Assembly: GCA_002495025.1 (NCBI GenBank)
Contig: DADP01000004.1
Span: forward strand, 2,202 to 7,364
Length of the DNA: 5,163 nt
Source: Desulfurococcaceae archaeon UBA285
GTDB taxonomy: Archaea; Thermoproteota; Thermoprotei_A; Sulfolobales; Desulfurococcaceae
Direction: 5' to 3'
The position numbers and the translations under genes are program-made. How positions within the stretch are numbered: the stretch's first letter is position 1; each line of letters opens with the position of its first letter. Shown piece after piece: positions 1 through 5,163 of this stretch. The notes below the pieces were generated by a model, which was not told where the DNA came from, ran no database searches, and saw only the letters and a program-made list of their open reading frames with translations.

Positions 1-1305
1 TCGCTACCAAAAATCAAAGAAGACAAAGTTGATCCAGGTGAGTTCCCCGGTAACTACTTGCTCGACGATAGTAGTGATTTAAAAATTGTGTTGCATGTAG
101 AGCCCAAGATAGGGTGGAGTGGATATAATAGAATGCTCCGAGACACCAAGCGTTCGATCGATGTATTAGTAGCAGAGACCGGTGTACTAGAACCACTACT
201 TGGAAATCTCCACTATCCAACACTGTCTTCACCAGTATCTTACAGTATACTACTACTACGCCTCACAAATCTAATACTGTCTTCAAGCCCGCCGAGAAAA
301 ACCAATAGTGTAAAAACAGTCTCAGAGGATATTGTTGGACATCCCGTTTTACCAGATACACTGAAGTATATTTGGCAGGGCTACCCGCTCGGTGTATACG
401 AGAGAGTTAGAATTGAAATACATGATTATCCATACATGCTTCTAGCTAAATTCCACTACGACCTAACTCATACATTGAATAATTCAATAGAGATACTCTT
501 AGAAAACATGAAGAGTGCTTACAACGAGTTTATAGCTAGTGGTATCGAGTGGCTACAAAGACTCCACTGGTTTTACCTCACAACACCTCCATTAAACAAC
601 TACTTCAATATATTGTCAAAAGAAGAAGTCGACGTTCAAGACCTAGTAGGAGAGACTAGAAGGGCTAGTAGAATAAACCCCTATTTCACTATACTAGCAG
701 ACCTCTATGAAATGTATATTAGTAATATTGGTTTAATCCACGAGTACATTGAGAGAGGAGTCATTATACCAAGTGCCTCTAGTAAAATCTACGAACTCTG
801 GGTTTTGACAAGTATACTTAACTTCCTAGCTAGAAAATACGGTGTGAAAATTAGTGTTTCAGAATACCGAGACCTCTATGTTAAATTCAACGTGGGAGGT
901 ATAGCACTAGACTATAATATCCCCCGTGAATGGTCATTCTTTGAGAAGCTATCGGGGAGGAAAATCCATTTAAGACCAGACTACATTCTACAAGGGAGTA
1001 AGGGTTCAATAGTATACGATGCAAAATACAAATCAAGAATCTACAGAGGCGACATACAAACAATGTTGACTTATATAGTGGAATACGCTAAACCCGTAGA
1101 AATAAAAGGAGAGAAGAAACTACTCGGAGTATTCTATAAACTAGCCAGTAACCCCGAGAAGCCTGGTAGACCGCGCTCCGGAATCAGAAACACTGAAATA
1201 CCTGTTAAAATAGAGGTTTATGTATACCCGTTGGATCCCAGGATGAGTAGTGATAAGCGTGATGAAAACATATGGAAGTCTATTGAGCCGTTTTTATCTC
1301 ACTAG
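1..1305 (+). CDS. McrC/DUF2357-like PD-(D/E)XK restriction nuclease, 5' end missing
   Basis: The frame is open from base 1, so the gene begins upstream; 434 residues are visible, ending at TAG 1303-1305. The TTG at 58 is only an internal codon. The last third carries a PD-(D/E)XK nuclease core, numbered from the window edge: a helix with YELW (Glu about 265), RPDYIL (Asp about 327), a strand with YDAKYK (Asp about 340, Lys about 342), then GDIQTM (Gln about 353). The PD-x12-D-A-K spacing and the following Q-helix fit the McrC/DUF2357 nuclease class. The N-terminal part is alpha-rich, with an EDIVGHPVLPDTLKY segment like those of DUF2357 proteins. In McrBC-type systems such a subunit cuts DNA when driven by an AAA+ GTPase (McrB), which would be expected just upstream but is not visible. 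All catalytic residues appear intact. The specificity (modified or foreign DNA) cannot be read from the sequence. The family call is from memory. Confidence 0.8.
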   Translation, partial: SLPKIKEDKVDPGEFPGNYLLDDSSDLKIVLHVEPKIGWSGYNRMLRDTKRSIDVLVAETGVLEPLLGNLHYPTLSSPVSYSILLLRLTNLILSSSPPRKTNSVKTVSEDIVGHPVLPDTLKYIWQGYPLGVYERVRIEIHDYPYMLLAKFHYDLTHTLNNSIEILLENMKSAYNEFIASGIEWLQRLHWFYLTTPPLNNYFNILSKEEVDVQDLVGETRRASRINPYFTILADLYEMYISNIGLIHEYIERGVIIPSASSKIYELWVLTSILNFLARKYGVKISVSEYRDLYVKFNVGGIALDYNIPREWSFFEKLSGRKIHLRPDYILQGSKGSIVYDAKYKSRIYRGDIQTMLTYIVEYAKPVEIKGEKKLLGVFYKLASNPEKPGRPRSGIRNTEIPVKIEVYVYPLDPRMSSDKRDENIWKSIEPFLSH

Positions 1306-1324
1306 TCTCTATAGTGGTTTAATT

Positions 1325-1349
1325 CCATGATTATATCTATAATCCATGG
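1325..1349. repeat. Imperfect inverted repeat between convergent genes
   Basis: CCATGATTAT (1325-1334) and ATAATCCATGG (1339-1349) pair with one bulged base around a 4-base loop. The repeat sits 20 bases after the nuclease stop codon, in the 100-base gap facing the 3' end of the decayed TspO-like gene. It could form an mRNA-end hairpin, but no T-run follows, so a terminator role is not shown. Confidence 0.3.
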
Positions 1350-1405
1350 TTTACAGGGAGGGATTGTAATTCATTTACATCGACAAATATCTATTCTAGT
1401 AGTGG

Positions 1406-2164
1406 TTACTCGTAGTGTTTGATCCTTTGATAAAACAGTATGGTTAGTGTGGCAGTTAAGACAGTAATGCTTAATGCTACTGTTAATACAATGCTTTGAA
1501 TCGTACTTTGCTTTACAGGTATACCTAGTAGGGCCCATATAAATACTAGTGTAAAAGCAATATTCCGTCTTCTCAATTAGACCAGCAATGTGGTTGGTAG
1601 CGCGATAGATATGATTATAGTGGCCCAGGTCTCCTGTGTCAATCCAAACCCGTCCCAATCGAGTGAAACCAGTGTGGCGGCTACGTTGGCTATAGAGGCA
1701 ATACTATCCACCCGGGGTAGACGCTGAATTGTAGGTGGAAGGCTATTTTCTCTCGTAGTGGTAGTCTACGCTCTCCAATACCTAGACGATGATATATTGC
1801 TACTAGACTAGCCAAGAGTAGAAATATGACGACTACTGAGAAGACAAGGTATTCTAGTTGCCAAAGAAACAACCAGGCAATATTCAATATACAGCTCGCA
1901 ATGAATAACCAACCTATTTTCAATACATACTCCTCTCCCCGAGTAGACTGGTAGTAAATAAACACTCCGAGTAATACATAGATAACCACCATATAGAAAA
2001 CACATATCCCGCCGGAGTCACTAGAGTCGAATAGCATCTGATACTTGACCAGTGGTTTCACCGCCAATAATTGCTGTACTACCAGCCAATTAGTTGACAA
2101 CGACAGCCATTATGAAAGCCACAACATTCAACCATTTCAGAATACCCGGCTACACAATCAACAT
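1406..2164 (-). pseudogene. Decayed TspO/MBR-type tryptophan-rich sensory membrane protein
   Basis: Read on the minus strand across three frames, this encodes one coherent membrane protein of about 253 residues, a typical length for the long TspO/MBR family as remembered. In order: ATG 2164-2162; TAG 2152-2150; WLNVVAFIMAVVVN; TAA 2092-2090 where the family has a Tyr-like position; LAGSTAIIGGETTGQVSD; frameshift near 2031-2034; STLVTPAGYVFSIW; frameshift near 1987-1990; VIYVLLGVFIYYQ; ASCILNIAWLFLWQLEY; FSVYPGWIV; frameshift near 1700-1704; ASIANVAATLVSLDWDGFG; TAA 1579-1577; RRRNIAFTLVFIWALLG; final TAA 1408-1406. The hallmarks TPAGYVFSIW, LNIAW and FSVYxGWI..ASIANV support the family. Intact members are polytopic and are linked to tetrapyrrole, lipid or stress sensing; this copy should not yield a full protein. 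The 136-codon ORF at 1690-2100 is only its middle fragment. All three frameshifts look like single-base losses, so the N- and C-terminal parts share one frame. Confidence 0.8.
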
Positions 2165-2196
2165 TACGCTATATATCGCCATACAAGTACTTAAAC

Positions 2197-2202
2197 TATA
2201 AA
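2197..2202 (-). promoter_or_regulatory. TATA box candidate of the decayed TspO-like gene
   Basis: On the minus strand TTTATA lies about 36 bases upstream of the ancestral ATG at 2164. That would place transcription start about 10 bases before the ATG, the short leader usual in crenarchaea. If functional, the pseudogene may still be transcribed. The assignment rests on sequence and spacing only. Confidence 0.35.
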
Positions 2203-2224
2203 CCCAAACAGAAAACACTACGAA

Positions 2225-2278
2225 ACACGTAATCTCCACTGGTCCTCTCGTTGTAAACAACACGAGGGAGTGGCGTGT
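2225..2278. repeat. Extended imperfect inverted repeat in intergenic DNA
   Basis: Nested complementary arms occur in order: ACACG (2225-2229) with CGTGT (2274-2278); CCACT (2236-2240) with AGTGG (2269-2273); CTCG (2247-2250) with CGAG (2263-2266); TTGT (2251-2254) with ACAA (2257-2260), around an AA centre. Bulges interrupt the stem, the largest being six bases on the left arm. It lies between the divergent promoters of the TspO-like pseudogene and the gene at 2423. It could be a structured RNA, a protein-binding site or chance pairing. Confidence 0.4.
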
Positions 2279-2361
2279 AGAATACCCACTAGTCTATATT
2301 CATATCATCCTAGTTGAAACAATGGAAAATACTGGATTCTACTCTGGATGTTTTAATAGGA

Positions 2362-2371
2362 TATATTTATA
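2362..2371 (+). promoter_or_regulatory. Archaeal TATA box for the gene at 2423
   Basis: TATATTTATA is a strong match to the archaeal TATA element, with an A-rich stretch upstream that could serve as a BRE. Transcription would begin near 2390-2394. That places the TTG at 2384 upstream of the transcript and argues against it as the start codon. Confidence 0.6.
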
Positions 2372-2411
2372 AATGCAGGGGGATTGTATTTGCTTATAAT
2401 TTATGATGTGT

Positions 2412-2415
2412 GGTG
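2412..2415 (+). promoter_or_regulatory. Ribosome binding site deciding the TTG 2423 start
   Basis: GGTG matches the core of the archaeal Shine-Dalgarno sequence and lies 7 bases before TTG 2423. The in-frame alternatives TTG 2384 and GTG 2408 lack a comparable site. Confidence 0.45.
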
Positions 2416-2422
2416 TATTGTA

Positions 2423-2851
2423 TTGGAGAGGAAATATGTAGTTATAGCTTTACTGGTGGTGGCTACATTAATACTCATGTATATACTAGCCACGTTGAGG
2501 CCTCAGAGGGAGCCAGATGGATGGCTTTTCACCGTGGACGTCAACGGCGAGAAATTCAAAGTCCTCGTAACTAATCCAGAGACAGCGAAGTTGCTGAGAG
2601 AAATGATGCGTGGTGAGAGACAGGGGATCATAGTGGGCGAGCTTAGGAGGGGTGACGGTGGATTCAACAAGCCGTGGAGTTGGCACCTAGACCCGGAGAC
2701 AATAGAAATCGCAGAAATAACAATTGAATTATGCGATGGAACACCATCATTTATAGAGAGCGAGCTAGACTACTGGCTAAACACAGTGAAACGATACTGT
2801 CCATGGGGCGGCGTAGTAGTCGCGGAGGAACCATGGTATAGAGGGTCTTAG
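2423..2851 (+). CDS. Membrane-anchored protein with BP74-related/DUF7482-like domain
   Basis: The predicted protein has 142 residues from TTG 2423, chosen for its GGTG site and TATA spacing; GTG 2408 would add 5 residues. Residues 6-25 form one hydrophobic anchor after a short charged MERKY start, so the rest probably faces the cell exterior. The soluble part begins with a short beta-rich unit (WLFTVDVNGEKFKVLV), a helix, then IIVGELRRGDGGFN. The conserved-looking core is N82, WSWHLDP (85-91), ELCDG with Cys104, a helix with YW, and YCPW with Cys126. This WHLDP...ECDG...CPW order resembles BP74-related (DUF7482) secreted domains as I remember them; their function is not established. Cys104 and Cys126 could form a disulfide, and His87 and Asp89 could bind a metal. 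It is monocistronic, with its own TATA box, and faces the minus-strand gene at 2923. The gene looks intact; the family call is moderate. Confidence 0.75.
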   Translation: MERKYVVIALLVVATLILMYILATLRPQREPDGWLFTVDVNGEKFKVLVTNPETAKLLREMMRGERQGIIVGELRRGDGGFNKPWSWHLDPETIEIAEITIELCDGTPSFIESELDYWLNTVKRYCPWGGVVVAEEPWYRGS

Positions 2852-2922
2852 AAGACTTACACTTAGAATACTCAGTATACAATAATTGGATCAACCCATA
2901 GTCTTGGATGGAATAGTGTAGT

Positions 2923-3864
2923 TTAGTGTTTGCCTGAGTGGTGTCTGAGTAGGAGTATAGTGATTAATACTAGTAGTGTAATTAATATGAGTAGCTTGGC
3001 TTCTACTCGTCCCTGGTTTAACAATGCATCATAGTGTTTGTTTCGAGTATGAATTGATTGATTAATCGCTATTGCCACTAGACACGCTGTTTCCAAGTTG
3101 AGGTCTCCGACTCCAGTCTTGTTTTCCGTGTAGAGTGTTGTTAACGGCTTTACTTCTCGTATCGCCTCGAGGAGTCTTAGTGCCTCTTCATCATATCCTA
3201 CCATACTATATGCTGTGGCCGCCAGGGCTAGTTTATATGTCTCGTAGTATCCATTAAATGCCTTGTCTCTAAATCCTACTCCATTGTAGAGCCTGCGTAG
3301 TTTTTCTAGTTCCCTAGCGGCTTCTTCTCTCTCACCTCTCCTGGCATGGTGTATTGCCTTTATAGCTACTAGGTTAGCGTATTCATCATAGTCCTCCATT
3401 ACTCTATCTAAGACTATAACGTGTTTAACCGTGATCTCTCCTACACGGCCCGCTACAACATGGCTTGTCGCATTGAAGGGTAGCTGGATGGGTAGACCAA
3501 GGAGCACCTGGTAGTAGTCGTAGAAACCAGTCTTGTATAATTCCAGGAATCTCTCTACATTCTCGGCGAGAACACTGTTTCCACATATACTTCGCAACAC
3601 ATACACGGCGAGCATGTTAGTACTAGTATAGCAGGTATCAGACTCCACCACGGGGCTCTCCACGAGACAGCCGTAGCCGGGGCCGAGTTCTCTATAAAGA
3701 CCCTCAATAAACAAGCAGATTTCACCTAGTGTAGTATTCTCTACGTATTCAAAACGTCCAGTACTGTGAAAACCCATTACGAGATATCCAAACAGAGTAT
3801 ACAGTAGAGCCTGCAAGACAACAACTACAACTCCTAAAACCACGGGGCATCGGTGTGTTTTCAT
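2923..3864 (-). CDS. Surface protein with N- and C-terminal membrane anchors, unknown function
   Basis: I do not recognise a named family. The 313-residue protein starts at ATG 3864-3862. Residues 7-30 are hydrophobic (signal peptide or anchor) and 289-306 form a second membrane helix, followed by a short basic tail RHHSGKH. The roughly 255 residues between are probably outside the cell. Support comes from four N-glycosylation sequons (N43, N131, N248, N268) and Cys50, Cys66, Cys78, Cys94, spaced to allow disulfides. Several amphipathic helix pairs are visible: YTSTNMLAVYVLRS, NLVAIKAIHHARRGEREEA, ETYKLALAATAYSMVGYDEEA, LETACLVAIAIN. These suggest an alpha/alpha-hairpin fold like that of six-hairpin enzymes or TPR-like scaffolds; this is inference. 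No catalytic motif is evident. Its start is divergent from the gene at 3984, 119 bases away, and it converges with the gene at 2423. No frameshift or truncation is seen. Confidence 0.8.
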   Translation of the reverse strand: MKTHRCPVVLGVVVVVLQALLYTLFGYLVMGFHSTGRFEYVENTTLGEICLFIEGLYRELGPGYGCLVESPVVESDTCYTSTNMLAVYVLRSICGNSVLAENVERFLELYKTGFYDYYQVLLGLPIQLPFNATSHVVAGRVGEITVKHVIVLDRVMEDYDEYANLVAIKAIHHARRGEREEAARELEKLRRLYNGVGFRDKAFNGYYETYKLALAATAYSMVGYDEEALRLLEAIREVKPLTTLYTENKTGVGDLNLETACLVAIAINQSIHTRNKHYDALLNQGRVEAKLLILITLLVLITILLLRHHSGKH

Positions 3865-3875
3865 CCGGTGAAAAC
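3857..3875. repeat. Perfect 7-bp inverted repeat over the start codon of the 3864 gene
   Basis: GTTTTCA (3857-3863) and TGAAAAC (3869-3875) are exact reverse complements around TCCGG. The repeat contains the ATG at 3864-3862 and its first codons. It could be an operator just downstream of the promoter, or an mRNA hairpin that limits initiation. Confidence 0.5.
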
Positions 3876-3890
3876 CCCTCTACAACATAG

Positions 3891-3897
3891 ATATATA
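3891..3897 (-). promoter_or_regulatory. TATA box candidate of the 3864 gene
   Basis: On the minus strand TATATAT follows an A-rich element (AAAAAGC) that could act as BRE. Its centre is about 30 bases before ATG 3864, predicting a nearly leaderless mRNA. The element is close to symmetric, so it or the nearby TTTTTAATA (3902-3910) might also serve the divergent gene at 3984. A GAGGGG at 3875-3880 (minus) would only act as ribosome site if transcription starts farther upstream. Confidence 0.45.
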
Positions 3898-3974
3898 GAG
3901 CTTTTTAATAAGGAAAACCATATTGGATAACACGTGTACTAAGAGTATAGTTGGAAGTAAATAGATGAATACTT

Positions 3975-3979
3975 GGTGG
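3975..3979 (+). promoter_or_regulatory. Ribosome binding site of the DUF6653-like gene
   Basis: GGTGG lies 4-5 bases before ATG 3984. It favours this start over the in-frame ATGs at 4116 and 4122, which have no such site. Confidence 0.5.
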
Positions 3980-3983
3980 GTAA

Positions 3984-4603
3984 ATGGGGGAGCCCGGTTC
4001 TCCTGGTATAAACCCGTCGACAAGTGTTTCTAATACAAACACTGATTGCACTGAGTATAGAGAGTCTTTGATCGATAGAATACTTGGAGTAATCCTTGGT
4101 AAAACGGCAACTGTAATGAAAATGAGTGATGAAACATGGTTGAGACATGCAAATCCATGGAGTTTTGCAACTAGGCTTCCACTCTTACTACTCATCACTA
4201 TTACCTGCTGGTCTCGCGTGTGGATTGGCTGGTTCTCTCTAATTCCACTAGGTGTGATCATCGCGTGGACCTATCTAAATCCAAGAGTCTTCCCCAAGCC
4301 CCGTTCAACTCGTAACTGGATCAGTAAGGGTGTTTTCGGCGAGAGAATTCTCGTGACTCGTGAATAGAAAAAAAGTATTGTATTGAAATACCAGAACACC
4401 ATGTTAAAGCAACATTTGCACTAACAATACTGAGCATGATGGGAGCTATCATCCTACTATACGGATTAGTCAAACTAGAACCCATATCAACAATAACAGA
4501 CTGTACCATCACCTACCTTGGTAAACTATGGTTTGTAGATAGAATGGTATGGTTATTCGAGGATTTAAAAGAACACCCAGAATTCAAAAACTGGATCTAC
4601 TGA
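3984..4603 (+). pseudogene. DUF6653-like membrane protein gene split by a frameshift
   Basis: Two frames together give one family-like protein of about 206 residues. Part one (ATG 3984 to TAG 4365-4367, 127 codons) has MSDETWLRHANPWS from residue 47, two membrane helices around ITCWSRVWIGWFSLIPLG, then LNPRVFPKPRSTRNW and GERILVTRE. Part two is one base out of phase, open from 4364 to TGA 4601-4603. It continues IPEHHVKATFALT, a membrane segment, LGKLWFVDRMVWLFED and KNWIY. From memory, DUF6653 proteins carry RHANPWS, SRVWIGW, LNPR.FPPP, GER, IP.HH and DRMVWL.E in this order in a single chain. The shift must lie at about 4361-4366, before the A7 run 4368-4374, so simple slippage on that run would come too late to avoid the TAG. 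About five more residues than I expect separate the R of VTRE from IPEHH, so a small insertion is possible. Alternatives are two separate products or a sequencing error. Function unknown. Confidence 0.7.
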
Positions 4604-4694
4604 AGAATAAAAATACGTGAAGCCCCATCAACAACTCATATAATACACTAATTCAACACAAAACTACTTTATTCAAGGTTGTGATGAGAGAGAG
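4604..4694. other. Intergenic stretch with a GA repeat and weak inverted repeat
   Basis: Nothing gene-like is seen here. CATCAACAAC (4626-4635) and GTTGTGATG (4678-4686) are complementary apart from one bulge, but 42 bases lie between them. A short GA repeat (4686-4694) leads into the A8 run. No T-run suitable for ending the plus-strand transcript is evident. Confidence 0.3.
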
Positions 4695-4702
4695 AAAAAA
4701 AA
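4695..4702 (-). terminator. T8 terminator candidate, minus strand
   Basis: Eight A residues on the plus strand give TTTTTTTT on the minus strand, followed by a CT-repeat. It lies about 40 bases after the TAG at 4744-4742. Archaeal RNA polymerase commonly terminates at such T-tracts, so it fits the end of the minus-strand locus entering from the right. Confidence 0.5.
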
Positions 4703-4741
4703 TAAGTGTGATTTCAGGTAGGGTTTTTGAGGAGTACTGGG

Positions 4742-4804
4742 CTACTTCTTCTTCTTTTCTTCTTTCTTAGTTTCTTGTTTCTTCTCTTCTTTCTTCTGAC
4801 TCAT
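4742..4804 (-). CDS. Possible 20-residue Lys/Glu-rich microprotein ORF
   Basis: ATG 4804-4802 opens 20 codons composed almost wholly of Lys, Glu and Gln, ending at TAG. On the minus strand GGGGGTGA (4810-4817) lies 5 bases before the ATG, a good archaeal ribosome site, and a T8 tract follows the stop. An A-rich element near 4843-4856 could be a promoter. The ORF overlaps, in another frame, the end of the degraded gene entering from the right, and its sequence equally well forms that gene's charged C-terminal tail after one frameshift. I lean to the tail explanation. If independent, such a short basic-acidic peptide would probably be unstructured. Confidence 0.35.
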   Translation of the reverse strand: MSQKKEEKKQETKKEEKKKK

Positions 4805-4805
4805 A

Positions 4806-4816
4806 GGGGTCACCCC
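4806..4816. repeat. Short palindrome at the ribosome site of the 20-codon ORF
   Basis: GGGGT (4806-4810) and ACCCC (4812-4816) are exact complements around one base. They overlap the GGGGGTGA site on the minus strand. This is too short to be more than a weak operator candidate. Confidence 0.2.
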
Positions 4817-5163
4817 CAAGGGTCTCCTCATCTAGGGTGTGTTTGAAAATTTTTTCGCGGGTAAACACTGTGGTTTTCTTCGCCATTGGAGTTCCAGGTT
4901 GAATCTTCAACCAAGACGGCAACTAGTCACTTATTTCAATAGAAGTCATTGGACCCCATGGAATTGTAAATTCACGCTTCAACACGTTTTTAAATACTAG
5001 TTCTTGATTGTTTATTTCGTCTCAAGGTCCATCTATGAGTCCCGTAGTATCTAGAGTGTTACCTAGTATTTTATAGCGACATGGTTTGACTAGTTTTTAT
5101 TTGTTTAAGGGCTTCTGCAATCCATCCTTCTTCGGGTAGGGCTGAAAAGTTTTTGGGGTTGTA

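Larger units (their letters stand above)
4742..5163 (-). pseudogene. Degraded gene of unrecognised family with Lys/Glu-rich tail, 5' end missing
   Basis: Protein-like sequence enters from the right edge on the minus strand: NPKNFSALPEEGWIAEALKQ, open to TAA 5073-5071. A one-base shift near 5076 continues as YKILGNTLDTTGLIDGP, TGA 5024-5022 (Trp would fit), then LVFKNVLKREFTIPWGPMTS, TAG 4925-4923, LPSWLKIQPGTPMAKKTTVF, and HTLDEETLGGDPYE. Shifting frame once more near 4795-4800 gives KKEEKKQETKKEEKKKK and TAG 4744-4742. Without that last shift the frame ends at TAA 4769-4767. The composition is that of a folded domain with a charged tail, but I do not recognise a family and give no function. 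Only two stops fall in about 100 codons of the main frame, which random sequence could occasionally produce, so the call is moderate. A 39-residue ORF starting MAKK (4886-4767) lies within it and could be read as a separate small gene. Confidence 0.5.

Noticed and set aside
14..232. 72-codon minus-strand ORF
   Set aside because: It lies fully opposite the nuclease coding frame, has no promoter or ribosome site and reads like shadow sequence.
1371..1658. 95-codon minus-strand ORF rich in Tyr, His and Cys
   Set aside because: It is a different frame of the decayed TspO-like gene, whose true C-terminal part (ASIANV...WALLG) is read one frame over.
1690..2100. 136-codon minus-strand ORF taken as a complete gene
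   Set aside because: Its ends are artefacts of frameshifts; family-like sequence continues in other frames on both sides.
2868..2878. Short palindrome ATACT-C-AGTAT after the gene at 2423
   Set aside because: Only five bases per arm in A+T-rich DNA with no T-run; easily chance.
3905..4261. 118- and 69-codon minus-strand ORFs
   Set aside because: They are shadows of the DUF6653-like frame, which has recognisable motifs and a ribosome site.
4321..4512. 63-codon minus-strand ORF
   Set aside because: It is opposite the frameshift joint and second half of the DUF6653-like gene and lacks signals of its own.
4681..4740. C/D box small RNA suggested by GTGATGA at 4681
   Set aside because: No CTGA D box follows at a suitable distance on the same strand.
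4745..4797. Polypyrimidine tract as a possible triplex or regulatory element
   Set aside because: It is explained by the AAG/GAA codons of the Lys/Glu-rich tail on the minus strand.

Overview
The window looks like a chromosomal stretch from a hyperthermophilic crenarchaeon, possibly Desulfurococcales. The reasons are A+T-rich DNA with AGA/AGG arginine, CTA leucine and ATA isoleucine codons, archaeal TATA-type promoters, GGTG-type ribosome binding sites, GTG/TTG starts, and proteins rich in membrane anchors and N-glycosylation sequons. No genus is assigned. All family names here come from memory of conserved patterns; no search was run.

Layout, left to right. (1) 1-1305 (+): the 3' part of a McrC/DUF2357-like PD-(D/E)XK nuclease gene, cut by the window edge. 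(2) 1406-2164 (-): a decayed gene for a multi-pass TspO/MBR-type 'tryptophan-rich sensory' membrane protein. It becomes readable only after joining three frameshifts and passing three in-frame stops. (3) 2165-2422: an intergenic region with an extended imperfect inverted repeat and a clear TATA box. (4) 2423-2851 (+): a small membrane-anchored protein with a domain resembling BP74-related/DUF7482 proteins. (5) 2923-3864 (-): a surface protein anchored at both ends, with an external mostly helical domain. A perfect inverted repeat covers its start codon. (6) 3984-4603 (+): a DUF6653-like membrane protein gene split by a frameshift near 4364. (7) 4742-5163 (-): a degraded, unrecognised reading frame entering from the right edge. 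It ends in a Lys/Glu-rich tail that also forms a 20-codon ORF with its own ATG and possible ribosome binding site, followed by an A8/T8 terminator candidate.

The genes do not form an operon: strands alternate and intergenic regions are long. The main theme is gene decay, since three of the six protein loci are disrupted, all of them next to intact genes of unknown or surface function. The one gene with a clear biochemical role is the nuclease, whose expected McrB-like motor partner would lie upstream, outside the window. No CRISPR array, tRNA, rRNA, transposase or integrase was found.
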